DNA of 64,000 bases from Candidatus Manganitrophaceae bacterium (GCA_016200325.1 JACQEZ010000016.1:62001-126000); one strand, 5' to 3'. Shown: positions 26,217-35,161, counted from the first letter of the stretch. The notes: generated by a model not told the origin, from the sequence alone. Numbers and translations are program-made.

Positions 26217-27902
26217 TTAACGGGTCGCGTCGCCGTTCCGGAGAAAGTTGCCCCGGGCGGTCGGCCATGGGAGGAGATTCGTCTTCGATCCGGGAACAGT
26301 GTAGATCTGGAGCCCGCCGTCGGATGTCGTATCCTTCAGGTTGATGAGAATCTCCAGCTCCCCATCGCCGTCGAGGTCGGCGACGGTCGGCGCCGCCATC
26401 GCCCCCCGGCCGGGCAGCGGGACTTTGGCCAGCTCCGCCCCCGAATGACTGAGCACCACCAGCGCCCCCTTTCCCGGCGTCGTTTCATACGTCGCAAAGA
26501 GGATCTCCGGAATCCCATCATGGTTCAGGTCGGCGATCACCGGCTCGGTGGCAAAGCGCGTTCCGGCATCGGCGAACGAATATTGCCAGAAGAGGGTTCC
26601 GTCGGGATGCACTGCATAGAGGACGCCGTCGTATGCCGGAAAGACGATCTCCTTTTTTCCGTCGCCGTCGAGATCGGCGACGGCCGGCGCCGGCTCGACA
26701 TCGACGATGTTCGTCCCGGCCGGATCGTCGGTGATCAACGGAGAATGATAGCGGCGGGTCTCAAACGGCCGCTCGAATCCGGGAAAGCGGGTCGCATCTT
26801 TCTTGAAGACAAAGAGCGAATTCCCCAAAATGGTCGTAATCCCGGCCCGTTCATGATCTCCGACCAGAATCAGCGCGCGGGTGCCGTCGCCGTTGAGGTC
26901 GGCGACCACCGGCGGGGAGTCGGTGAACTCGCTGCGATCTGCCCCATCGGGCCCCCACCCCTGCGCCGCCAACGCCGGATCATGAAAGCCCGGCACCCCC
27001 GGGAAGAAGGGCCGCGCGGAAAAAGAGGTTCCGAGCGGGCCCCCGTCGGCATGGTAGGCGCCGATATAGGCATTGTCGTAACTGATCAGGAGGTCATTTT
27101 TCCCATCGCCGTCGAGGTCGGCGATCCCGACATTCTGATTGTAGGTCCCCGCCTCAAAGCAGTCGGCATTCAAGGCCGGAAGAAGAAGACATCCTCCGAG
27201 GGCCGACAGCTGCGGCCAGCCTGGAAACAACACCCCTTTGGCATCAAAGAGAAAGGCGACCGGCACTTTGGTCTGCCGGGTCCGCGCCGCCAGCAGCCCC
27301 ATCTTCCCGTTTTCAAGAAGCCCGGCCGCCAGCGCCCGGATCTCCCGGTTCCCCGATTCCGAATCGCTCCCGAGCACCTTCGGCCAGCCGGCCTTCAACG
27401 TTCCGTCCCCGTTCCAGACGGTGAGGGTCTCCTGATGGCTGCCGACGGCAATTTCCGGCCGGCCGTCGCCGTCGAGATCGACGACCACCGGCGGGCCCCA
27501 GATCCGGCCGCTGACGTGCGTCGGCGAGGGTTGTGCCGCGAGACCGTGAGTGGCTTTCCAGAAAAGGGTGCCGTCGGCATGCCAGACAAAGAGAAGGCCG
27601 TCGCGCGCCGCGATGATCTCCATTTTCCCATCGCCGTCGAGGTCGGCGACGGCCGGAGAGGAGAGCCATCCTTCCTCTCCCCCCGCCAACGTCTGCCGAA
27701 GCTGCGGCGCGCGGACCGGCTCCGCGCCGGGCGGCAAATCGGTCTGCGAAGAGGAAGGAGGCGACGCGGGGGTCAGGGTCACCTCGGATAAAGGAGCGGG
27801 AGGAGAAGAAGCCCCTCCGGCGCACTGGGCCAACAGGGGAAGAAAGAGAAACAGAAGAAACGGGAGAAGAGAGAAACGGCGAGAATGGGATAATACCGGC
27901 AC
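26217..27902 (-). CDS. FG-GAP/VCBS repeat lipoprotein, paralogue of the preceding one
   Basis: Protein of 561 aa. Lipoprotein signal with LLAQCAGG, then a Pro/Ser linker and seven FG-GAP repeats with calcium loops (DLDGDG, DLDGDG, DLDGDG, DLNGDG, DLDGDG, DLNHDG, DLDGDG); the seventh, degenerate in the other copy, is intact here. The end WPTARGNFLRNGDAT is almost the same as in the neighbour. Tandem duplication is the simplest explanation. The start is a GTG at 27902 without a clear ribosome site. Its promoter region contains a palindrome and lies 43 bases downstream of a Crp/Fnr-type regulator gene, which may control it. Confidence 0.9.
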   Translation of the reverse strand: MPVLSHSRRFSLLPFLLFLFLPLLAQCAGGASSPPAPLSEVTLTPASPPSSSQTDLPPGAEPVRAPQLRQTLAGGEEGWLSSPAVADLDGDGKMEIIAARDGLLFVWHADGTLFWKATHGLAAQPSPTHVSGRIWGPPVVVDLDGDGRPEIAVGSHQETLTVWNGDGTLKAGWPKVLGSDSESGNREIRALAAGLLENGKMGLLAARTRQTKVPVAFLFDAKGVLFPGWPQLSALGGCLLLPALNADCFEAGTYNQNVGIADLDGDGKNDLLISYDNAYIGAYHADGGPLGTSFSARPFFPGVPGFHDPALAAQGWGPDGADRSEFTDSPPVVADLNGDGTRALILVGDHERAGITTILGNSLFVFKKDATRFPGFERPFETRRYHSPLITDDPAGTNIVDVEPAPAVADLDGDGKKEIVFPAYDGVLYAVHPDGTLFWQYSFADAGTRFATEPVIADLNHDGIPEILFATYETTPGKGALVVLSHSGAELAKVPLPGRGAMAAPTVADLDGDGELEILINLKDTTSDGGLQIYTVPGSKTNLLPWPTARGNFLRNGDATR

Positions 27903-27907
27903 GACAT

Positions 27908-27939
27908 CCTAGATAACATAAAGTTATATACCATCTAGG
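27908..27939. promoter_or_regulatory. Inverted repeat between the Crp/Fnr gene and the FG-GAP gene
   Basis: CCTAGAT and ATCTAGG form a dyad separated by 18 AT-rich bases (about 27909-27940). Position before the lipoprotein GTG start suits an operator, but a weak terminator of the regulator gene is also possible. Confidence 0.4.
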
Positions 27940-27945
27940 AGTATA

Positions 27946-28632
27946 TCACAAAGCCTCGCGAGTGAGATCGGCCTGCTTCAAAATAATAATCTGCTTTCCT
28001 TCTGTCCGGATCACGCCGGCCCGCTCGAATTCCTTCAATATGCGGATAAACGTCTCGCGGGTCACGCCGGCCATCGCCGCCAGCTGCTGCCGGGTCAGCT
28101 TCATATGAAGCTGCACCCCCTCCGCCCGCCGCCACTCCCCTTCCGGAATCAAATCGAGGAGGACGCGGCTGACCTTCCCGTAGGCATCGGAGAAGATCGC
28201 CGCGCCGATCCGCTCGTTCGCCTTTCGAAGCCGCCGGCTCATCGTGGCGAGCATCTTCAACGACCAGTGCGGATTCCCCTGAATGAACCGGAGAAACGCT
28301 TCCCGCTCGAGCATGTAGACATGGCTCTTCTCCAGCGCGGTGACGGTCGCCGACCGGGGATAGCCGTCGAGCAGCGCCATCTCCCCGAAGATCTCGCCGG
28401 CTTGAAGCAGACGGAGGATCACCTCTTTCCCCTGCCGGTCGGTCAGCGTCACCTTGACCCGCCCCGACCCCAAGATGAAAAGGGTGCTTCCCGGATCGTT
28501 CGCCCGGAAGAGGACCTCATTTTTTCGGTAAGTCCCCTCGTTTAACAGAGGGACCAACCGCTCCAACTGCTCCAACGAAAGATCCTCGAAAAAGGAGACC
28601 TGAAGAAGGAGAAGGTATTTCCCGTCCAACAT
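27946..28632 (-). CDS. Crp/Fnr family transcription regulator
   Basis: Protein of 228 aa. The N-terminal cyclic-nucleotide-binding fold has FILGSGRVKVTLTDRQGKE and GEMALLDGYPRSATV (83-97), with the Arg/Ser-Ala ending of cAMP-type pockets, so a nucleotide ligand is possible. There is no Cys cluster, so it is not an oxygen-sensing FNR. The C-terminal winged helix has LTRQQLAAMAGVTRETFIR, the recognition helix. Start at 28632 because GAGCGAG lies upstream; the in-frame extension to 28773 looks untranslated. It lies just upstream of the FG-GAP lipoprotein gene on the same strand. Confidence 0.92.
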   Translation of the reverse strand: MLDGKYLLLLQVSFFEDLSLEQLERLVPLLNEGTYRKNEVLFRANDPGSTLFILGSGRVKVTLTDRQGKEVILRLLQAGEIFGEMALLDGYPRSATVTALEKSHVYMLEREAFLRFIQGNPHWSLKMLATMSRRLRKANERIGAAIFSDAYGKVSRVLLDLIPEGEWRRAEGVQLHMKLTRQQLAAMAGVTRETFIRILKEFERAGVIRTEGKQIIILKQADLTREAL

Positions 28633-28677
28633 AGAAGCTCGCTCAAGATAAATAGGGAAGGACAAATGCCAAGCGTC

Positions 28678-28707
28678 AGTATATCCCGCCGTTGAAAGAG
28701 GAGGCAA
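28678..28707 (-). promoter_or_regulatory. Possible promoter of the Crp/Fnr gene
   Basis: Minus strand TTGCCT (28707-28702), 18-base spacer, TATACT (28683-28678), 46 bases before the start codon. Confidence 0.45.
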
Positions 28708-28945
28708 GAAGATTTTAAAGTGAGAATGAGAAATAACGATCCGATCCGGGAACGACGTGCAAAAGCACCGCACATTCCGTGACTTTTTACCTTTTCAGTA
28801 TTCCCCGTCTCTTTTTTATCCTCAGACGCAGTATCAACCCGATCCGGTCGGCTCCAGACGCTCGCCCCTTGCCGGGCCCGCGGCGCGTGAACCCCCGACG
28901 CCGCGGGAACGACGATTGAGCGATCGAGAAACCGACCGCGCCGCC

Positions 28946-28975
28946 TTGACTTCGAAGCGACCTCGGCGCTATAGT
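28946..28975 (+). promoter_or_regulatory. Sigma70-like promoter for hisS
   Basis: TTGACT (28946-28951), 18-base spacer, TATAGT (28970-28975). Transcription should begin near 28982, after the in-frame GTG at 28974, which supports the ATG at 29001. Confidence 0.7.
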
Positions 28976-29000
28976 GTTCCCATCATTTTTGGAATTCGAT

Positions 29001-30272
29001 ATGGCCAAATATACGTTACTCAAAGGCTTCAAAGACCTCCTCCCGGAAGAGGCCGAGCGTTGGAAGTGGACCGAATCGATCGCGCATGAAACCTTCTCCG
29101 CCTTCGGCTTCTCGCTGATCCGCACCCCGATCCTCGAAGCGACCGAGCTCTTCACCCGGAGCATCGGCGAAGCGACCGACATCGTCGAAAAAGAGATGTA
29201 TACCTTTCAGGATTGGGACGAAAAAAAGGTGAGCCTTCGGCCGGAAGGGACCGCCCCGACGGTGCGGGCCTATCTGGAACACAACCTCGCGGTCCACTAT
29301 GGCAGCCCGATCAAGCTCTACTATCTCGGCCCGATGTTCCGGCACGAGCGGCCCCAGGCGGGACGGCTCCGACAATTTCATCAGACCGGGGCGGAGGTGA
29401 TCGGCGACCTCGATCCGCGCCAGGATGTCGAGCTCCTCTCACTGTTGACCCACTTCTTCGAGCGGCTTCAGATCGGCGACCTCACGCTTGAGATCAACTC
29501 GCTCGGCTGTCCGGCCTGCCGGCCGGCCTACCGCGCGGCGCTTCAGGCTTACTTCGAGCAGTATCTTCCGGAGCTCTGCGAGGACTGCAACCGGCGATTT
29601 AAGACCAACCCGCTCCGGATCTTGGATTGTAAAAAAGACGGCTGTAAGGAGATTACGCGGAACGCCCCCTCCCCGATCGACCACCTCTGCGCCGAATGCC
29701 GAGACCACTTTAAAGCGGTTCGTGAAGGGTTAGAGCAGCTCCAGATCCCGTATCAGCTTCAGCCGCATCTCGTCCGGGGACTCGACTATTACACGAAGAC
29801 CGCCTTCGAGCTGACGACGAACAAACTGGGGGCGCAGAACGCGGTCGCCGCCGGCGGCCGCTATGACGGCCTCGTCGAAGCGCTCGGCGGTCCCCCGACC
29901 CCGGCGATCGGATTCGCCCTCGGGATGGAGCGGGTGATCCAGCTGATCGATCCGGCGCGAATCCCGGCGGTGCGCCTGCAGCTCTTTATCGCGCCGCTCG
30001 GAAAGCAGGCGGGGCAATTTCTCTTTCCTCTCCTCCTGGCGCTCCGTAAAAAAAAGATCCGGAGCGAAATGGGGAGCGACACCCTCGGCTTGAAGAACCA
30101 GATGAAGCGGGCCGACCGGGCCGGCGCGGCATACGTCCTGATCGTCGGAGAAGATGAAATGGCCCGCGGCAAGGCGATCCTCCGAGACATGTCGACCAAG
30201 GTGCAAGAGGAGATCCCGCTATCGACACTCACCGAAACGATCGTGACAAAGCTTTCCGCCCCCTCTTCCTAA
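29001..30272 (+). CDS. hisS: Histidyl-tRNA synthetase
   Basis: Protein of 423 aa, a class II aminoacyl-tRNA synthetase. Motif 2 is FRHERPQAGRLRQFHQ, motif 3 is GFALGMERV, and the HisA loop is LVRGLDYYTKTAFE. An insertion with several Cys (LGCPACRPAY, CEDCNRR, LDCKKDGCKE, CAEC) is the zinc-binding type seen in many bacterial HisRS. The C-terminal anticodon-binding domain begins near LQLFIAPLG. No ribosome site is seen and the leader is short (about 19 nt). The 3' end overlaps the frame of a lipoprotein gene. Confidence 0.97.
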   Translation: MAKYTLLKGFKDLLPEEAERWKWTESIAHETFSAFGFSLIRTPILEATELFTRSIGEATDIVEKEMYTFQDWDEKKVSLRPEGTAPTVRAYLEHNLAVHYGSPIKLYYLGPMFRHERPQAGRLRQFHQTGAEVIGDLDPRQDVELLSLLTHFFERLQIGDLTLEINSLGCPACRPAYRAALQAYFEQYLPELCEDCNRRFKTNPLRILDCKKDGCKEITRNAPSPIDHLCAECRDHFKAVREGLEQLQIPYQLQPHLVRGLDYYTKTAFELTTNKLGAQNAVAAGGRYDGLVEALGGPPTPAIGFALGMERVIQLIDPARIPAVRLQLFIAPLGKQAGQFLFPLLLALRKKKIRSEMGSDTLGLKNQMKRADRAGAAYVLIVGEDEMARGKAILRDMSTKVQEEIPLSTLTETIVTKLSAPSS

Positions 30273-31219
30273 GCCTCCTTTTCTTCTCCCTCCTCTCCTG
30301 CGGGGGCGGGGGAGGAAGCCCCTCGACCGATCCTCCGAAAACCTATTTTGTCGTCCCCTCTTCGGCCGGCGGCAACGACTCCAATGCCGGCACCGCCGAC
30401 GCGCCGTTCGCCACGATCACACACGCCCTCTCGGTCTCCCAGGCAAGAGATGTCATCCAGGTGGCAGCCGGCACCTACACTCCCGGAAGCGCTACCCACC
30501 TTCCGACCGACCCCGGAGAGACCTTTCCGATTCTTATCAAAGAAGGGGTCTCGGTCGTCGGCGAGCCGTTTCAGACGAATGCCAACGCCCCAGGGACGGT
30601 GATCTTGGGAAGCGGGGTTTACACGAGCCCAACCGCCGGCCCACTTCAGGCGGCGGTCATTCTCGCCGAGGGAGGATCGATCGCCCGGTTGACCATCCGG
30701 AGCCAGGGAGGGGTCGGCCTGATCGCCGAGGGGGTCACCGGATCGATCAGCAATTCTCTTTTCAGCACCAACAAGATCGGCCTCTTCCTCATCGCAAGCC
30801 ATCTGTCCATTTCAAACAGTGCGATCACCGGAAATGAAACCGGCATTCAGTCGACGGCGGGCGATACCAGCGAAATCGACCAGAACGTTCTCTCAAACAA
30901 CACCGCCGGCGCCGCCCTCGGCGTCCGGATCTCCGACGCCGGCCCCGCACTGCGGCAGAACCAAATCACCGGAAACCCCGGCGGCGGCGTGACGGTGGAA
31001 GGCGGCGCTCATCCCGACCTGGGGGGCGGGGGACGGAGCGACGGAAAAAATATCCTGAGCTGCAACGGGGGCGACCTGATCAATCAGACCGACGGGGCGA
31101 TCTTCGCCCGAAACAACCTCTGGGACCACGCTCCACCGACACCGACCGATGCCGTCACCCCCCATGGCGGGACCATCGACACGCTCGGGGCAACCCTCTC
31201 CTCCCCCCGTTGCGGTTAG
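30242..31219 (+). CDS. Beta-helix (DUF1565-like) lipoprotein with no ordinary start codon
   Basis: This frame is clearly coding but contains no ATG, GTG or TTG before 30461. From about 30242 it reads RDKAFRPLFLSLLFFSLLSC, an excellent lipoprotein signal, then GGGGGSPSTDPP and KTYFVVPSSAGGNDSNAGTA, DAPFATITHALSVSQARDVI and QVAAGTYTPGSA, the hallmark of DUF1565 domains. A right-handed parallel beta-helix with repeated NSxITGNxTGI turns follows to a final GATLSSPRCG. The first 31 bases overlap the end of hisS in another frame. Translation may depend on a -1 shift in or near the C5 run at 30259-30263, on a non-standard start, or there may be a sequence error. An outer-membrane lipoprotein is the likely product. 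Confidence 0.75.
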   Translation, partial: RDKAFRPLFLSLLFFSLLSCGGGGGSPSTDPPKTYFVVPSSAGGNDSNAGTADAPFATITHALSVSQARDVIQVAAGTYTPGSATHLPTDPGETFPILIKEGVSVVGEPFQTNANAPGTVILGSGVYTSPTAGPLQAAVILAEGGSIARLTIRSQGGVGLIAEGVTGSISNSLFSTNKIGLFLIASHLSISNSAITGNETGIQSTAGDTSEIDQNVLSNNTAGAALGVRISDAGPALRQNQITGNPGGGVTVEGGAHPDLGGGGRSDGKNILSCNGGDLINQTDGAIFARNNLWDHAPPTPTDAVTPHGGTIDTLGATLSSPRCG

Positions 31220-31384
31220 AAAAAAGGACACCCGAAAACAACCTGATTCGGAGCGTGGCGCGAGAGAAAAGGCCGGTTCCGGTTCGGCTCTCCCGCAGGG
31301 GACGGAGAGGCGCCCGATCCTGCATCCGGGAGAACACGTTTTGGAGCGAGGTGAGAGGGTTCGACGGTATAAGTCCTATCGGTA

Positions 31385-31921
31385 TTAATAGAAGAGATAA
31401 AAGCCGTCGAGGAAAAAGAACAGACCGAAGATCGAGAGGGAAAGGCCGACATACCAAAGCGGTTTTTTCTTGGTGATGACCGATATAGAAGAGAGCATGA
31501 TCGCAATCTGAAGAAAGATCAGCGCGAAGCCAAAGTTTCCCCCGCGGCTCTGCGAAACGAGCTTCTCTTTCTCCAGCTCTTCCGCCTTCTTTTTGATCTC
31601 ATCTTTCTCGACGCTGTATTTTTTAATCTTCTCTTCGTATTGACCGAGGATTTTTTGATATTGCTCGGAGGCGTCTTGCGGCATATTGGCCCGAAACATC
31701 GCCGCCTCGAGCGTCAGATGGACCTTCTCCAGCTCGAAGCTGTGCTCTTTGATGCTCTTCGCCTGAAAGAAGGCCCATTGGTCGGTCTCTTGTCCTTGGA
31801 GGAGGATTGCGCGGGAGGAAAACTTTCCCAAGTAGAGGGTCGTGATGGCGGCCATGACCGCCAGCGCCGTGGTCGTGAGCGCCACCCAGGTCGTCCACGG
31901 ATCTTGTTTCGTATCAGCCAT
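31385..31921 (-). CDS. DUF4337-like membrane protein
   Basis: Protein of 178 aa. One transmembrane helix near residues 14-33 (VALTTTALAVMAAITTLYLG), a long charged coiled coil (FELEKVHLTLEAAMFRANMP, KIKKYSVEKDEIKKKAEELE), then two helices near the end (FALIFLQIAIMLSSISVI, LWYVGLSLSIFGLFFFLDG). The early motif SSRAILLQGQETDQWAFFQA and the overall arrangement match DUF4337 proteins, whose function is not known. Start at 31921 is the first Met before the helix. It lies at the downstream end of the housekeeping run but is separated by 82 bases. Confidence 0.8.
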   Translation of the reverse strand: MADTKQDPWTTWVALTTTALAVMAAITTLYLGKFSSRAILLQGQETDQWAFFQAKSIKEHSFELEKVHLTLEAAMFRANMPQDASEQYQKILGQYEEKIKKYSVEKDEIKKKAEELEKEKLVSQSRGGNFGFALIFLQIAIMLSSISVITKKKPLWYVGLSLSIFGLFFFLDGFYLFY

Positions 31922-32003
31922 ACTTGAACAGATGAACCGGAGTCGGATTGGAATCAAAAACGAATAGATTAAAAACGGACCGCTTCAAAAAGTACGGAGC
32001 AGA

Positions 32004-32285
32004 TCAGCCCCGGTCGACCAATTCCTTCAGCTCTTTTCCGGCCTTGAAAAAAGGAACCCGCTTCGCCGGGACCGTCACCAGACTGCCGGTCTTCGGGTTG
32101 CGCCCCTCGCGCATTCGCCGATGTCGGATGCGGAAGCTGCCGAAGCCTCGGATCTCGATCTTGTCCCCCTTCGCCAGCGCTTCCTTGATGCTGTCGAAAA
32201 AGGTGTTCACCAAGATCTCCGTCTGGCGTTTCGTCAAAACGGTGTACTGCGCTGCGACCTTTTCAATCAGTTCTGCTTTGGTCAT
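32004..32285 (-). CDS. HU/IHF-family DNA-binding protein
   Basis: Protein of 93 aa, a histone-like protein that bends DNA as a dimer. MTKAELIEKVA opens the helical dimer part; GDKIEIRGFGSFRIRHRRMR and GRNPKTGSLVTVPAKRVPFF form the DNA-binding arm and Pro-tipped hairpin, closest to IHF subunit beta. GGGGAGCG precedes the ATG. It follows sppA by 65 bases on the same strand, the order rpsA then ihfB in many bacteria, which supports an IHF-beta-like identity. Confidence 0.92.
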   Translation of the reverse strand: MTKAELIEKVAAQYTVLTKRQTEILVNTFFDSIKEALAKGDKIEIRGFGSFRIRHRRMREGRNPKTGSLVTVPAKRVPFFKAGKELKELVDRG

Positions 32286-32350
32286 ACGCTCCCCTGTTGG
32301 GTCCGCCTATGGCCCGAAAAAAAACGCTGCGGTCCGCTCCCGGTTCCTCA

Positions 32351-33247
32351 TCAAAAGGAGAGGAGATAGTTCAGACGAACCGACGTCGACGGAAAGTGCG
32401 GGCCCTCCCACTTTCCCAAAAATTGATTCCGGAGGAAGTCAAACAAAGGTGATCGCTTCTGCGCCTCCACCGTCTGAGGCTCCCCCTGGATGCCGGCCAA
32501 CTGCCCCGTCCGCTTAATCGCATCCTGAAGGGTCCCCAACTCGTCCACCAGACCGATCTCCTTCGCCTGCCGGCCGCTGAAGATCCGGCCGTCGGCGAAG
32601 GCGCGGACCGTCTCGACTTTGAGCGATCGCCCCTCCGCCACCGCCTCGATAAATTGGGCGTGGACGTCATCCATCACATGCTGCAGCAGCGCGTGCTCTT
32701 TGTCGGTCATCTTCCGAAAGGGGGAGCCGACATCCTTGTTCTCGCCGCTCTTGATGACCACCCCCTCGACCCCGATTTTTTGAAGCAGCCCCTCGACATT
32801 GACCAGCTCCATGATGACCCCGATGCTGCCGGTCAGCGTCCCCGGATTGGCGATGATCCGATCCGAGGCCGCGGCGATATAGTAGCCGCCCGACGCAGCG
32901 ACCGTCCCCATTGAGGTGACGACCTTCTTCTTTCCCGCTTCGCGGATCTTCTTCACCTCGTCATAGATCTCTTGAGAGGGGACCACCGCGCCGCCGGGGC
33001 TGTCGATCCGAAGGAGAATTGCTTTGATCCCCTCATCGTCGCGGTAGCGGTGCAGCTCCTCCACCACCTCTTTCGAATCGGCGATGACCCCTTCGATTCG
33101 GATGAGCGCAATCCGCTCCCCCGAGCGCCATCCTCCCCGTTCTCCGCCTCGAATCGCCCGGGCCATCCAGAAGGTAAAAACAAAAAAGAGGAGCGCAAAG
33201 AGAAGGAAGTAGAGCCCTCCGACGAGAAACGGTTTCCGATCTGCCAT
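32351..33247 (-). CDS. sppA: Signal peptide peptidase SppA, short form
   Basis: Protein of 298 aa, a membrane-anchored serine protease that degrades cleaved signal peptides. One transmembrane helix spans about residues 8-28. The nucleophile is Ser119 in GTVAASGGYY and the general base Lys171 in SGENKDVGSPFR, the 52-residue spacing known for the short SppA type. LLRIDSPGGAV (78-88) shapes the oxyanion region. Start at 33247 is the Met before the membrane helix. It lies between rpsA and the HU/IHF gene on the same strand. Confidence 0.93.
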   Translation of the reverse strand: MADRKPFLVGGLYFLLFALLFFVFTFWMARAIRGGERGGWRSGERIALIRIEGVIADSKEVVEELHRYRDDEGIKAILLRIDSPGGAVVPSQEIYDEVKKIREAGKKKVVTSMGTVAASGGYYIAAASDRIIANPGTLTGSIGVIMELVNVEGLLQKIGVEGVVIKSGENKDVGSPFRKMTDKEHALLQHVMDDVHAQFIEAVAEGRSLKVETVRAFADGRIFSGRQAKEIGLVDELGTLQDAIKRTGQLAGIQGEPQTVEAQKRSPLFDFLRNQFLGKWEGPHFPSTSVRLNYLLSF

Positions 33248-33360
33248 CCCAATCTCGCAATCTCGATCCGATCGGGGAAGGGCCGGCATAATCCTCCGGA
33301 CCGTCTCCCCTTACAAATCGCTTTCAGTCGTAATGTCCGAAGGACCTTCTTCTCAGACCC

Positions 33361-33402
33361 GATTCCTTTCGGCCGCCCCGACGGGACCGGCCGAAAGGAA
33401 TC
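33361..33402 (-). terminator. Strong hairpin after rpsA
   Basis: GATTCCTTTCGGCC (33361-33374) pairs with GGCCGAAAGGAATC (33389-33402), a perfect 14-bp stem with a 14-base loop, 7 bases after the rpsA stop. No T run follows, so it may be an RNA-stabilising or rho-dependent end rather than a complete terminator. Confidence 0.65.
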
Positions 33403-33409
33403 ACGGAGC

Positions 33410-35161
33410 TTAAGACTCTTTTCCCTCTTCGCCCTTTTTGGTCCGACGGGTGATTTTGCTCGCCACCGCGCCGAGCGACTGATCGAGCTTTCCTTGGCTG
33501 CTGTGGTATTGATCGAGCGCCTCTTTGTCCGTCTCGCGCCGATGCTCCCTCACCGAGAGAGCAATCTTCCGCTCGGCGGAGTCGATCCGAATGATCTTCG
33601 CATCGACCTCGTTGCCGATATGATAGACATCTTCAACCCGGGCCGGCGCTTCGACCCCCGACTCGCTGATATGAATCAGCCCCTCGACATTCTCTTCCAG
33701 CTCGACGAAGACGCCGAAATCGGTGATCTTGGTGACCTTTCCACGGACCCCGGTGCCGACCCGATACTTCTGCGGAATCTCGGTCTCCCACGGATCGGAG
33801 CTGAGCTGCTTGAAGCCAAGCGAGATCCGCTCTTTCTCACGGTCGACTTTCAAAACCACCGCCTCGATCTGCTGCCCCTTCTTGAAGACTTCGGAGGGAT
33901 GCTTCACGTGGCGGGTCCAGGAGATGTCCGAAATGTGGATCAAACCATCGATCCCCTCTTCCAGACCGACGAAGATGCCGAAGTCGGTGATGCTCCGAAC
34001 CTTCCCGGTAATCCGGGTGCCGGAGGTATAGCGCTGCTCGGCGCGGTCCCACGGGTTCGGCTCGACCTGCTTCATGCCGAGCGAGATCTTTCTCCCCTTG
34101 CGGTCGACGTTGAGGATGACCGCATTGACCCGGTCTCCGACCGAGACGATCTTCGACGGATGTTTCGCCTCATGCGCCCACGACATCTCGGAGATGTGGA
34201 CCAAGCCTTCGACCCCCGGCTCCAATTCGACAAAGGCGCCGTAATCGGTGAGGCTGACGACCTTGCCGTTGACCCGGGTGCCGACCGAATATTTCTCGTC
34301 GACATGGGTCCAGGGATCGGGCATCTTCTGCTTGTAGCCGAGCGAGACCCGGCCGGTCTCCTTGTCGTACTTGAGGACGACGACCGAGACCTTGTCTCCA
34401 ACCATGAAAAGCTCGGAGGGATGGCCGACGCGGCCCCATGACATGTCGGTAATGTGGAGCAGACCGTCGATGCCGCCCAGGTCGATGAAGGCGCCATATT
34501 CGGTGATATTCTTCACCTGTCCTTCGACCACCTGTCCCTCTTGCAGTCCAGCGAGCGTCGTCTGCCGCTTCTTGTCGCGCGACTCCTCGAGCAAGACCCG
34601 CCGGGAGACGACGATATTCCCCCGCCGATGATTCATCTTGATGATCTTCATCGGGAAGGTTTTCCCGATCAGCTGGTCGAGGTCTCGGACGGGACGGAGG
34701 TCGATCTGAGAGCCGGGCAAAAAGGCTTTGACCCCGATGTCGACGATCATTCCCCCTTTGATTCGGGAGATGACCTTTCCCTCGATGACCGCATCCTTCT
34801 GGTGGACATCTTCAATCTCCTTCCAGATCTTCATCCGGTCGGCTTTTTCCTTCGAGAGGATGATATTCCCCTCGGCATCTTCCCGTTCCTCCAGATAGAT
34901 GAGGATCGTCTGGCCCGCCTGGAGCTTGGAGAGCTCCTCCGGCGAGAATTCCTGCTTGTTGACCATCCCTTCGGATTTGTATCCGATGTCGACCATGATG
35001 CCGTCTTCTTGAATCGAGAGGATTGTTCCTTCGACCACGCTCCCCTCTTGAAGATTTTTGAACGTCTCGGCATAGAGCGCTTCCAGCTCCGTCCGCTCCT
35101 GGCTTTTCTGGCTGTCCATCATTTCATCGTTTTCAAATGCTGTTCTTCTCAACTTTGACAT
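33410..35161 (-). CDS. rpsA: 30S ribosomal protein S1
   Basis: Protein of 583 aa with six S1 (OB-fold) repeats. The first two, about 30-190, are the ribosome-binding divergent copies (VVEGTILSIQEDGIMVDIGYK, VIEGKVISRIKGGMIVDIGV). Four typical RNA-binding repeats follow, each with a FVELEPGVEGLVHISEMSW-like strand. The end is basic and Lys/Glu-rich. S1 brings mRNA to the ribosome. The start is less sure: ATG at 35161 has GGAG 13 bases away, while MMDSQ codons downstream and ATG at 35185 are alternatives. It follows ispH by 62 bases, a common order. Confidence 0.95.
   Translation of the reverse strand: MSKLRRTAFENDEMMDSQKSQERTELEALYAETFKNLQEGSVVEGTILSIQEDGIMVDIGYKSEGMVNKQEFSPEELSKLQAGQTILIYLEEREDAEGNIILSKEKADRMKIWKEIEDVHQKDAVIEGKVISRIKGGMIVDIGVKAFLPGSQIDLRPVRDLDQLIGKTFPMKIIKMNHRRGNIVVSRRVLLEESRDKKRQTTLAGLQEGQVVEGQVKNITEYGAFIDLGGIDGLLHITDMSWGRVGHPSELFMVGDKVSVVVLKYDKETGRVSLGYKQKMPDPWTHVDEKYSVGTRVNGKVVSLTDYGAFVELEPGVEGLVHISEMSWAHEAKHPSKIVSVGDRVNAVILNVDRKGRKISLGMKQVEPNPWDRAEQRYTSGTRITGKVRSITDFGIFVGLEEGIDGLIHISDISWTRHVKHPSEVFKKGQQIEAVVLKVDREKERISLGFKQLSSDPWETEIPQKYRVGTGVRGKVTKITDFGVFVELEENVEGLIHISESGVEAPARVEDVYHIGNEVDAKIIRIDSAERKIALSVREHRRETDKEALDQYHSSQGKLDQSLGAVASKITRRTKKGEEGKES

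Noticed and set aside
26445-27791. 448-codon plus-strand frame
   Set aside because: Antisense of the FG-GAP lipoprotein; the repeats mirror its calcium loops.
33410-33470. Rho-independent terminator at the 3' end of rpsA
   Set aside because: The nearby 14-bp hairpin has no T tract, so a complete intrinsic terminator is not claimed.
32972-34441. 489-codon plus-strand frame
   Set aside because: Lies opposite sppA and rpsA, which have clear families; the composition is the usual antisense artefact of GC-rich genes.
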